64,000 nucleotides of DNA from Lobosporangium transversale. Lineage: Eukaryota; Mortierellomycota; Mortierellomycetes; Mortierellales; Mortierellaceae. Numbering within the stretch: the first letter of the stretch is position 1; each line of letters starts with the position of its first letter. Below, in pieces: positions 1 to 10,140 of this stretch. Under the pieces are notes generated by a model. The model ran no database searches. It saw only the letters and a program-made list of their open reading frames with translations, and was not told the DNA's origin. The DNA lies in assembly GCF_002105155.1 (NCBI RefSeq), contig NW_019029003.1, forward strand, positions 1-64,000. Direction: 5' to 3'. The translations under genes and the position numbers were made by a program.

Positions 1-2284
1 TCTACGCTGTTCTCTCCTTCCCCAAGGCTGATGAGAAGAACTGGCGTGTCCTCGTCATGATTGAGCAGATTGTGGAAGATAGGAAAATCCTTGGATCAGG
101 CAACGATGCCGACAAGCGTGCTCTTGTTGAGGTATACGAAACAAACACAGTTACTTTTTTTCTTTTTTTCTTTTTTTTTTTTTAAAAAAAAAAAATTAAC
201 ACAGATATCCTGTATTTTAATATAATAGACCATATATCGAGCTTCCCAAAAGACCTTTCAATCTCCTCGCATCCTGCGCTTCTTGTTCTTTGCACTCGTT
301 GAGTTGGGTCAGTACGATGAAGCAGAGCTAGCATTGAAGGCGTATTTGGATCAGGTAGAAATCAACCTCAAGGTCAAGTCAGGAGCAGGGATTGTTGATG
401 ATCAACCCCTTACACACGAACAACGCATTCGCCAAGATACTGAATCAGATTACGACATTGCAGTTGTTATGGTGGAGGGTTCACGACTTTATGGCAAGGA
501 ACTCGGAAAACCTACTGAGGCACTCTCATGTGTGGAGCGTGCTCTTGCCAACATTCAACAGAACTTACAAAAGGAGGATACACACGAGCTGCTTTTCAAT
601 GCATATATTAATCAGGGCGTTGCACATTCTCTCCTGGCTTCCGATGGTTCGTTTTGTATCATCCATTTGTGTATACAGCATTCATGTCAAAGTACGACCA
701 ACTGATACAATTCAATATTAACTTTTTTTTTTATATTTTTTTTTTTTAAAAAAAATTATCATAGCACACGAGCCTGAAAAACGTCCTTCATTATATACCA
801 ATGCAATTGAGTCGTTTGAAAAGGCTATCGAGGTCTCACCAGAAGCCTTTGAGGGTCATTACTACCTTGCTCTTCAATTGGCAGAGATGAGAGAGGTCTC
901 CAAAGCCATTGCTGCGGTCAAGCAGAGCGTGGCTCTCAATGCATCACATATTCCTTCATGGCATCTTCTTGCGCTGTTGCTATCTGCACAAAAAGACTAC
1001 GAGCGTGCATTGAACATCTGTTCTGTAGCGTTGAAGGAGTCTGACTGGGATTTGCCACAGACGGATGGGTTGTCAGCGTCTCAGTTGGAAGGAGAAGATT
1101 ATCTTGCTCTTCGCATCACACAGGCGGCTCTGCAAGATCAACTTTATGGCCCGGAGTCAGCGTTGGAACCGCAGGAAGCACTCTTTGTTCTCTACACTAA
1201 AGTTTTTGCACCCGAGCCGGGTTCAGTAGGCGAGAGTCTATATGACATTCAGAATATTCGTCGTCGAGGTCAGAATGATGCAGAGCCTGGATCAACCATT
1301 GTAGGGCGTCCTCGTGCGAACAGCATCCTCAGTGTTAGGAGCAAGAGTGGCGCTTCTGATCATGGGCAAAATACTGGCCCTAACAATGGCAGCACCCTCG
1401 GTAAGATGTTTGCTCTATATCTTTTTTATTTTTTTTATTTTTATTATTTCATTCATTCTAGTGTTCTAATCAATCATCTCAATGCTAACCGTAAAACAGA
1501 CATCCCCAAGACGAACTACGCCTCCTCAATCACCTCCATTGGCTCTGCTGGGTCCAAGAAAAAGAGCAAAACGATTCCGCCTGCTGCCGCTGCTGCTGCT
1601 GCTGCTGCCGCCGCTAATGCGGCAGCTAATGCAGCAGCAGGAAAGACCGCCGCTCCTCAAGCTATCCAACGGCCAATAATGAAATCCGTACTTCGCACAG
1701 CTCGAGCTAATCACGTTCTGGCTACGCTCTGGCTCATGTCTGCCTCCGTGTTTAGACGATTGGATAGAATGGAGGAAGCTCTCAAAGCGATTGAAGAGGC
1801 TGAACGGGTCAATGCTTCCAATCCCGACGTTTGGTACCAGGTATAGTTCACAGTTTATATGTGGGCGAATGGCTCGGCTTTTTTTCTTTTTTTTTTTAGC
1901 ATCTACTCATTCGATGTCTGTTTCCAATATGTAAAATGCGTTCATTAGCTGGGTCTACTGTATGCTGCGCAGGGTAAGCAAGAGACAGCATCAGTCTCGT
2001 ATTCCAAAGCTCTTGCTTTAGCACCCTACCATCCTGCATGTTTGACCCGTGTAGGTCGATCATACTTGGAGACAGGCAGTGTAGAGATGGCTGAGAGTAT
2101 GTTGGAAACAACCACAAAGTCTCGAGGTTGGAACTATGCAGAGGCATGGTTCTATCTCGGAAAGGTCTTTGAAGCCTCTGATAGGTTGGCTCGCGCCAAG
2201 GAGTGTCTCTGGTATGCTTTAGACCTGGAGCGATCCCGACCCATTCGCGATTTCACAGATGCACTCCCAAGATACCTGGCTTAA
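1..2284 (+). CDS. TTC7/YPP1-type TPR protein, 3' part (5' end outside window)
   Basis: Exons by GT-AG splicing that keeps one frame: 1-131, 229-646, 765-1400, 1500-1840 and 1949-2284, giving about 619 visible residues. The product is a run of tetratricopeptide helices (for example LVELGQYDEAELALKAYL, a repeat ending in ALNICSVAL, and the last repeat AEAWFYLGKVFEASDRL) ending in RDFTDALPRYLA, the typical end of TTC7/YPP1 proteins. In this family the protein scaffolds phosphatidylinositol 4-kinase at the plasma membrane together with EFR3; that role is family knowledge. A poly-Ala stretch (12 Ala, then NAAANAAA) sits in the fourth exon in an otherwise disordered insert. The intron at 1401-1499 is 99 bp with no stop, so it can be read through. 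The start codon is outside the window; family proteins are usually 800-900 residues. Confidence 0.85.
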
Positions 2285-3120
2285 AAAAAAAAAAAATACC
2301 ATTCCTTCCTCCTTTTTATCCTTCGTAATATTCGTTTCGTTGCTAATATCTCTGTAAAAGAGACTACTATCCTTTTCTCTTCGTATATCTTAACGATGAG
2401 TTTTTTCTTTAATGAACTTTTGGGTTGCTTGATTTTTTTATTTTTTTTAATGAATGAGAGTTAATAAAGTTGGCAAATCCACTGGCAATGACTACTGAGC
2501 ATACTTGACACAAAAAATACAATCCTCCATCTGGGAGTTCTTTCCTTCACTGGTTCTATTATAACGTTGACGAGGCCTTGCTGTTAAAGAGCGAGCTTCA
2601 ATATTTTCAAAGTCGGAAAGGGCGACGGAGATCTCTATTAATTAAAAAGAATCTATTCCACCCTGATCATTCAACAGCTCTCTCTCCAAACTAAGCGTTG
2701 AGGTTTGTGTGATATTCTAATTTGCTTTTGGAGCACTCTCTCCCTGAATTACGGAAATGTGTTATTGGGATCGATGCGCTTGAATGCCTTGAAGGCGACA
2801 GATAAGACTATATCTTGGCCCGGTATAAGCTACAGGGTTGCAAGGACGTATTATAGTTTAGATATACCCAGTTACCTAGCTGAGGACCTTGCTACCGCAG
2901 TCAATCTTTCAGGATATTCAAAGTCTGTTGAAGTCCAGCAAGTTCATTGGAGCACAGACATTTCGGTGGCTTATCGAGACGAAGATGGGATCAAAACAGT
3001 ATTACAAAAGCTGTTTGAGTTCAAGACAAGCAAACGCTAAAGTAAAAAAAAATCAGTTATTCTCATTCTCTTATCTTTCTCTCAACTCTCAAATACCACA
3101 CAGAGTACTTCATATTCAAC
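2285..3120. other. Spacer with one weak reading frame
   Basis: Between the TPR gene and eIF2 alpha. It holds T-rich 3' sequence and an open frame at about 2762-3040 (+), starting MRLNALKATDK and ending QKLFEFKTSKR. The frame has balanced composition and few low-complexity residues, so it might be a terminal exon or a decayed fragment. I recognise no family, and it stops 80 bases before the eIF2 alpha start. Otherwise I see only AT-rich sequence. Confidence 0.3.
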
Positions 3121-4679
3121 ATGTCAGGAAGATTGCAATGCCGCATGTACGCCAACAAGTTCCCTGAAGGTGCGCATTGTTTCTAGCACAATGGCAATAC
3201 ATTGCATATTCCTTCTCAACTTGACCTAAATCTTTTTATTTTTTCTACAAAATACAGTGGATGACTTGGTCATGGTCAACGTTCGCCAGATCGCCGAAAT
3301 GGGAGCGTATGTTCAGTTACTAGAGTATGACAACATTGAAGGAATGATCTTGCTCAGTGAATTGTCTAGACGTCGTATTCGCTCTATCCAAAAGCTCATT
3401 CGTGTTGGCAAGAACGAAGTCGTCGTCGTCCTCAGAGTTGATAAAGAAAAGGGTAAGGACTTTACCACCAAAAAAAAACCCCTCCCTTATTGATTTTCCC
3501 CTTCTTCCTCTTTCTTTCTCTCAGCTCTCTTTACCTTAGATGTCAAAGCAGTTTTAACAACGAGTGCTTTTATATTCACTTTTTGGACACGATGACTCAG
3601 GATATGAATGCAGGATGGACCAATCTTTGACACACTCTGACACATGGACACGTTATCTTGACTGCGGCAAATCGACAAAATAAAAGAGCAAAGCACCGCC
3701 ATGCGGGGAAAATTAATTTCATTGAGCTGATTTACATTGGATTCGTTTGCTGTCATGTACCTTGATTTTTAGGATATATCGATCTTTCAAAGCGTCGTGT
3801 CTCAGCTACGGACATTATCAAATGTGAGGAACGTTACAACAAGTCCAAAGCTGTGCACTCGATCATGTCAACAGTTGCCAAGAAGGAAAATAAGGACTTG
3901 GAGACTCTTTATGAACAGTTGGCCTGGCCTTTGTATGCCAAGTATGGCCATGCTTATGATGCTTTCAAGGCTGCTCTCAAGTAAGTTGATCTTTTCATAT
4001 CATTTCGGAAAAAAAAAAAAAAAAAAAAATGCTAATGATATATACCCTTCTGACCATTTAAACCTTTTTTTAGCGAGCATGAAAAGGTTTTCGAAGGGTT
4101 GGAGATTGCAGAGAGCACGAGAGAAGAGTTGTTAAACAATATTAGACGTCGACTGACCCCTCAACCGATCAAAATCCGTGCAGATATCGAGGTGACTTGC
4201 TTTGATTACGAGGGTATTGATGCTATCAAAGCTGCATTCAAGGAGGCGGAGGCAGTTTCATTGCCCGATGTTCCTATTCGTGTCAAGTTGGTGGCCCCCC
4301 CACTTTATGTCATGATCACCAATGCTTTGGATAAACAGCTTGGAATCGATACAATGGAGAAGGCGATTGTCGTCCTCGAGGAAAGTATCAGGAAATCTAA
4401 TGGAAACATGGTCACCAAGATGAGTGTACGTACTTTTTTTTTTTTTTTTTTTTTTTTTTGGTGTTGCTGTAATTATAGGTTGATTTAAATCTTGTTTTAT
4501 CATCTCGTCCTGTTCACTTCCTTATTTTTATATCTTTTCGCTTTGAATCGTACTTATAGCCCAAGGCAGTTACTGAAGCCGATGATATGGAACTCGATCA
4601 ATTGTTGGCAAGAATTGACAAGGAGAATGCAGAAGTCTCTGGAGATGATGATGACTCAGCATCGGATGCTGATGTGTAA
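3121..4679 (+). CDS. SUI2: Translation initiation factor eIF2 alpha subunit
   Basis: Five exons (3121-3169, 3258-3452, 3773-3980, 4074-4425, 4560-4679) encode about 307 residues, close to yeast eIF2 alpha (304). The start [20 protein letters not shown] leads into an S1-type OB fold; the loop [15 protein letters not shown] carries the conserved serine phosphorylated by eIF2 kinases such as GCN2. The helical domain ([19 protein letters not shown]) and the alpha-beta domain ([20 protein letters not shown]) follow, and the tail is acidic ([13 protein letters not shown]). It is part of the eIF2 ternary complex that brings initiator tRNA to the 40S subunit, in the cytoplasm. Intron 2 is long (320 bp), intron 3 has a sense-strand A run and intron 4 a T run just after the donor. 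Identity is secure. Confidence 0.97.
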
Positions 4680-4823
4680 AGAGAAGAAGAGAGGAAGAAA
4701 AGCACTTTTATTTCTATTCTTTTATACTTTGTAGGTAGGACACGGTCATAGAGCATTGCATGGATAAAAAAAAAAATAAAAAAAAATAAAAAAAAAAAAA
4801 AGAATACATTCAGAAAAAGCTTG

Positions 4824-4829
4824 AATAAA
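4824..4829 (+). terminator. AATAAA polyadenylation signal of the eIF2 alpha gene
   Basis: An AATAAA hexamer about 145 bases after the eIF2 alpha stop, in an A-rich 3' region. It lies just short of the convergent CDF gene, whose stop codon is at 4907, so the two 3' ends are closely packed. Inferred from position only. Confidence 0.4.
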
Positions 4830-4906
4830 ATGTAACTATCATTATTATCATTTTATTTTATTCTACTAAATGTCAAAATCTCGGGTAATAAATGGTATCA
4901 TCCGAA

Positions 4907-7002
4907 TTATATATGGCGATGCTCGATAGCATGCACAGCATTATAGTCAACATGTACAAATGCTCTCTCGACGGTGTCTAACCTCTCCAGCGCACTTTGC
5001 AAAGATTCGCCCAGATCGTGCGCCTGTGATAGAGGGGTGTCAGGAGGTAGAACAATGTCGATTTCAGCGAAGAGTCCTTCGCCAACATAATATGCACGAA
5101 CAGTATCAATCAGCTGAATCAGATTAGAGAATCGGTAGGTCATGTATGTCAATTGCTGAATATCTGCTGCGGTTGCTGCCTGACCGGTCAACCGACGTAT
5201 GTTATACAAACAAGTGCCGGTCCATTCAGCTATGATATAGATGGAGAGTACAATGGCTCCAAAAGCGTCAAGCCACCAGAGCCCCAAATACTGTCCTGCG
5301 ACTGGGAAAAAGGTCGAGAAGATGTTAAAGATTACATCGTTTAGATGATCCTGCGCCAAGGCCTGAACACTCGAGCTGTCCTTCATGGTTCTACACCAAG
5401 CCCAAAGTAAAAATTTGACTAAGATATTGAGGCCCAAAAGCGAGAGAATTACAACACTGAGATTTACAGGTTCTGATGAGCCCTCCACTAGACGTTGGAA
5501 TGACTGAAGTATGACCTGTAAGAAGGATGTGACCATGACTGACGCAAAAACAATGACCCCTAGAGGCTCCATACGAGCTTTGCCTACTGGATAGCGATGT
5601 CCATCCGAGGTATTGTTGCGAAGTCGAGCAGAATACCAGATGATGGCCCCACTCAGGAGGTCCATTAGAGAATCAATCATGGAAGCTAACACTGCCAGAG
5701 AATCTGAAAAAAGAACTAACCAGATCTTGACAATTACCAAGAAAACATTAGCAAGAAAACTGACATTAATGGCCAAGCCCACTAAAGACGATGAAGAGAG
5801 TAGACTCATGTTAGGAAAGACTTCAAAAAAAAAAAAAAAAAAAAACGCAACCATTTGGTTGTAAAATGTAAGCAGTTTACCTTGTCTAGGGGAGGTCCTT
5901 ATCCGTTTTTTGTACTCTATCAATGGCGTTCCTTCCTCAAGATTAGTATCATCGTTGTCTGCTCGATATCCGCTGGCTTCTTCATAAGCAGTCGTTTTAT
6001 TTGCATCCCTGGATGAGAACTGCGCTGCAGCAGAGCTTGCTCCAGATGTTGATCTATAATTCGGTTTAATGCTTCCTTGACTACTGATATTCGCAGTTGT
6101 TGATAATAACTTGCTATCAGTTACTACTGGAGTAAATAGTGAGTCATAAGTGCGCGCTTGAGGTAATTTAGGCAGCTCCTCACATTTGGCCGCCTCATCT
6201 TCGCGATGCTCCTTTAAAATAGCCTCAGCCTCAGAGAATGAATCAAGAAGGAGATTCTAACGTAATGCATGATAAAATATGGTTAATACAACAACTTAAG
6301 ATTCACAAACCTCATTCTTTGAAATACACGCTCAGTAAAATAAACAAATATAAAAAAAAATACACGACAATTCCTTAATGACGATGACATAACTAATACG
6401 ATTCAAGGAAAAGAGTGACATACTAAAGATCGGTAGTATTCCTGAATGTGTTTACCCTTGATTGCCTTAATCTCGGATTCAGACTTCCGTGCGGCCTGGA
6501 AGACCTCAGGTCCTAGAACAGGTCGTGAAGGGATTACTTTGTAATACACACCTGATGTACGTCTCATCTCTCCTCGAGACTTGGACCTAGACTCTGTACG
6601 AGCACGGGCCACCCCTGGACAGGATGCACATCGACTGCTACTTGGCCAATCCTGTCCATGGCGACGTCCGAAGCGTTCACCGATCGTGGGTTTTGCAACT
6701 TCATGCACATGAGGTGTAGAGCACCCACTTGGTTCTTCGCTGTATTGCATTAGCTCAGGAGATGAAACAAGCCCTCCGGCCTCAACGGGAATGGATGCTT
6801 GTATGGATGAAGACAGAGGTACGGTAGGGGAAGAGGGTGTTGGTGGCTCCATATTGACAATCACGCCTCCTCCAGAAGAAATAGAAATGGAGGCAGAGGA
6901 AGGACGCATTAGATCCTCATCAGGAGTTGGCTCGCCCCGTGGTCGCTGCTTCTGTCTCGAGGAGAGAACAGTTTTTGTACGCTCGTCTCGTTTCTTGGGC
7001 AT
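4907..7002 (-). CDS. Cation diffusion facilitator, manganese-type (MTP-like)
   Basis: Three exons on the minus strand (7002-6424, 6256-5881, 5820-4907) give about 622 residues. The first ~310 residues are cytosolic, Ser/Pro/Arg-rich and poorly structured. The membrane domain follows with about six hydrophobic spans. Metal-site motifs are visible: DSLMD in the second span and DHLND in the fifth. This DxxxD pair, rather than HxxxD, is typical of the Mn branch of CDF transporters. HRYPVGKARMEPLGVIVFAS is the family's signature loop. The C-terminal cytosolic domain (AEIDIVLPPDTPLSQAHDLG, then AFVHVDYN) is the usual dimerisation fold. Such proteins move Mn2+ or related ions out of the cytosol by proton exchange, usually into vacuole or Golgi. 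The start at 7002 is the first ATG of the open frame. Substrate is inferred from motifs. Confidence 0.9.
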
Positions 7003-7698
7003 TGGAGTAAAAAAGAAAAATACCGTGGAGGTTTAAACTAATAACAGATCAATTTTGAAATAAAATATGTACAACACAAGAATTAATAAAAGAGAGCAAC
7101 AGAATGAATGAATAAAAAAAAAAAAAAAAAGAATTGAAAATGAAAATGAAAATAATGAAAAGTTGATCTTAATTGCGAATAAATGGAAGGATAGGGTAGG
7201 TGGTAGGAGCGAGAGAGGTAAAGGGGTTCGAATCATGCCTTTTTTTTTTTTTTTTTCATTTTTTTGTCTTGGTATTGATTCAGCATTGAATCAACACTTG
7301 TCCTCTTTCATCCCTTCAAGTATTTAAGTATCATTAAAAATGAGATTAACTATTTGTTCCGGACAGAGATCTTTAAACACAAAAGATGGACGGGTAGACA
7401 GCATATGAAAAATCATCCCTTTCTCTTTTTGGTAGCACAAGATCCGAGATATAGATGCCAATTGAAAAAGAAAGAAATTCTACAGCAATAAGGCCATACC
7501 AACATCTTATAATAGTTTTTTTTCTTTTTTTTTTTTTCTTTTTTTTTTTCTTTTTCAAAAATCCTGAAATAAAGTCACTTTGATAGTCTGGTTAAACATC
7601 GGCATTAGTTATTGTTTGAGCAGAAAAGTACAATATGGATCGCAGTGCTTTTCTTTTTATTTCTTTGATGACAACCTGACTCAAACCCATCAAGATAT

Positions 7699-8825
7699 TT
7701 AAGCCTTGGTGGTCTTGACAGCCTTGTTGACGATCTCGCGACGCTAACATTTGAGAAAATCCAGTCAAAAGTAAAAACCAATGTTAGTCTCTATTAACAT
7801 ATAGCAGCAAGATATCGGTGAAGAGATATTGGAATATCACGAATATGAGAGTGGATTAGAGTCAAAAATAAACTAAAACAAAACTTACGAGCTTCTTGTA
7901 CTTTTGAAGCTTGAAGCGGTCAAAGTCGCTGTTGCTAGCACGCTTGGCACGAGAAGCGATCTTCTTGGCCCAAGAGGTCTTAGCCCAGTTACCAGCAAGG
8001 TCCTGCTTTTGGATGGCAGCCTTGAGGACAGCCTGGCCAGCGTTGCGGGGGACCTTGATGACCAAGGGGGTCAAGGTCAAGCGACGGAAGGCATGGGCAG
8101 AGCGAGGAATGCCGGTGGTGGGGCCTTCAATGAGAGCCTAAGATTAAGGATAAAAATAAGAATTCAACGTGTTAAAAAGAATAGCGCTGTTGCCCAAAGT
8201 TTGTGATTAAATGCACTCTCCTCTTCGCCTATCCCAGCTTCAGTTTAGTGCTTTGTATTGTAGCCTGTCAAAGTAGTTGCTTTCATTTTTGTTCCATTGA
8301 GGTTGAATCAAATGCTTATGATGCTCGACTATCACCGCATAGGTCCAACTTCCGCTATTGTTAATTTGTTGATGGCTATTGAAGATAACAAGGTAGCTGG
8401 CTGAGTTACCCATAGAAAAGCATAACATCCCCCAGTAGACTGAGGATGGCATGAACTGAATCCAAGAGTCGATTTGCTGATTATTGATTCAGCGTATTGA
8501 AATCATTCCTCCATAAATGGAGCCATCCAGAGATGAATGCCATCAGATTGCTATATGGAAGCCAAACTGAATCTTATTCGAAGCAAACCCTGTCGGTTCT
8601 GCGTAATATAACATAGATCCTCAATATCTTCATTATCCACACAATGCCTTTGGATTCGTCCTGCTTCTTATCATGGGAGAAATACTGATTTTTTTTTTAA
8701 GGAAAAAAACGTACGCGGTTGTGGTCAATAATGTCGACGATAACGGCGAGCTTGCCGGCATCGGGACCATAGTTGATCATGACAACACGGCCGATTTCAA
8801 CGACACGCTGGAAGGTAGGAGTGCG
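7699..8825 (-). CDS. RPL14: 60S ribosomal protein L14 (eL14), first exon unresolved
   Basis: Coding exons on the minus strand: 8825-8715 ([20 protein letters not shown], then [16 protein letters not shown]), 8137-7889 ([20 protein letters not shown] to [12 protein letters not shown]) and 7743-7699 ([14 protein letters not shown], stop). The segments match eL14 throughout: the KOW-like start VEIGRVV, the [12 protein letters not shown] core, [17 protein letters not shown], and FDRFK. eL14 is a structural protein of the large ribosomal subunit. The family usually has only 5-15 residues before VEIGR, so only a tiny first exon is missing. No ATG joined directly to a GT donor occurs in the next 400 bases upstream; an ATG at 9025 followed by MDRFQN and a GTTAAT donor would fit the phase but is weak. 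Intron 8138-8714 is 577 bp, long for this window. Confidence 0.9.
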
Positions 8826-9306
8826 CTATTGACGAATAAACGAGATGAAAGTAGATCTATTAGGTCAACCTTGTTTGCCGAACATTTACTAAAGGCGAAA
8901 AGCCCTTTCCCAGTAGTAAGAATGGAGTAGAATGACTTTTGCTGGTTGTTTAAAGTGTGTAATGGCTGCCTTCTCCAATTCGTAAGTTTCATAATGAGAT
9001 CGATTAACGTTTTGAAATCTGTCCATTAAGTTCTCAAGTTGTCTCTTGCCATTGACAAGATCCGTCCAGTCCATACAAAAGAAAATAAGGCCTTATCCAA
9101 TGCTTCCGACGATCCTGATCCTGTTAATTAACGCACCCATCTGCTTTTTTTTAAAGTTCCACATTAAATAAGATTGAAATCATTAATCCTGTCAAAAAAA
9201 AACACCCCATGATGTTCCTGTGGATGTCAATCTTCCAAAGGACAATAGGATCCTACTAATTCTCCTTCAAATGCTGTTGATGGATAGATAGATCGATGGA
9301 TGGATA
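8826..9306. other. 5' intron or leader region of the L14 gene
   Basis: This stretch should hold the L14 first intron, first exon and promoter on the minus strand. I see pyrimidine-rich patches on the minus strand near 9075-9095 and 9140-9160 that could be the transcription start area, but no decisive first exon. No other gene is visible. Confidence 0.35.
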
Positions 9307-10140
9307 CTATGTCCTGTCTGTATAGACTATGATAGATAATGGATGTTGAATGCTATATATCGCCGTCACATACAGCCATTTTTTGAAAAGACTAGACTTT
9401 AGAAGAGAGAACGTACATTGGTTCAGTACACCCAAAAATTTTAAGCAACACGCTGCCAGAATCGAACAATTGCTCTGTGGCTTGAAGTGGATGAAATTTA
9501 CCGGTGCACCTGCTTGATCCTGCCGTTTTTGTAAAGACCCCTTGATGCCCTGAGTACAAAAGTTCTTATTGTTACTATTGCTACCACTCTTCTTTTCTAA
9601 CTTTCTGGCCTTGTGGCGGCGACTGATTATACGGTGGTAGGTCAACTCAGTCTCAGCTTCAGCCTTTTTGTCCTTGGCGGCCTCTTCCGCAATCTCACAC
9701 TTCCTATAGTTTTTGAATATATTTCGGTGGTGGTGAGGGTGGCCCTTGGGATGAAGCTCAAGCGCGCGCTTGCTCACTTTGTAATGAATAGGTGCCTTTG
9801 CCCTTACCTTTGCCTTCGCCCTTAATGCAGGCTTCTTGTGATGGCTATGACCCCTATTGTCGTAGTGCTGAGAAAAGATCTTACGATGCAAGACCACCTT
9901 CAGGTCAGCCTTGTTGCCTATATTTACATTTACAGAGGCAATCACATCGGCCCTCAAGACTGGAACGCCTGCGTTCTGCTGTAGCAAATCGAAACTGCTT
10001 CCTGGAAGCAGAACTCTTGTGGTGGTGTCTGTGAACAACATTGCGGCTGTGATTTTGTTAGTGGATATGCGAGGTTCGAGGCCAAGCACGGCTTGTTGGC
10101 CATGTTGAGCATCAGATGGGTTGAGAGAATGAAACGCATT
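9307..10140 (-). CDS. Hypothetical Lys/His-rich protein, structure uncertain
   Basis: An open frame of about 275 codons on the minus strand follows a TAG at 10140. Its first ~100 residues have ordinary composition (for example DLLQQNAGVPVLRADVIASV, then NVNIGNKADLKVVLHRKIF). A basic middle follows, with repeats such as ALRAKAKVRAKAP and HPKGHPHHHRNIF, and then a charged segment EEAAKDKKAEAETEL. I recognise no domain. A TATA-like ATAAAATAT lies just upstream on the minus strand, and an ATG at 10139 opens a different frame (MRFILSTHLMLNMANKP), which could mean an intron, a frameshift or chance. An internal start at MLFTDTTTRVLLPGSS is possible. A plausible donor (GTAAAT) near 9500 may end the coding part earlier than 9307. 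Could be a lineage-specific gene or a decayed one. Confidence 0.35.
   Translation of the reverse strand, partial: NAFHSLNPSDAQHGQQAVLGLEPRISTNKITAAMLFTDTTTRVLLPGSSFDLLQQNAGVPVLRADVIASVNVNIGNKADLKVVLHRKIFSQHYDNRGHSHHKKPALRAKAKVRAKAPIHYKVSKRALELHPKGHPHHHRNIFKNYRKCEIAEEAAKDKKAEAETELTYHRIISRRHKARKLEKKSGSNSNNKNFCTQGIKGSLQKRQDQAGAPVNFIHFKPQSNCSILAACCLKFLGVLNQCTFSLLKSSLFKKWLYVTAIYSIQHPLSIIVYTDRT

Noticed and set aside
10060-10092. GAGGTTCGAGGCC resembling a tRNA T-arm
   Set aside because: The flanking five-base arms do not pair and no anticodon or D-arm lies upstream.
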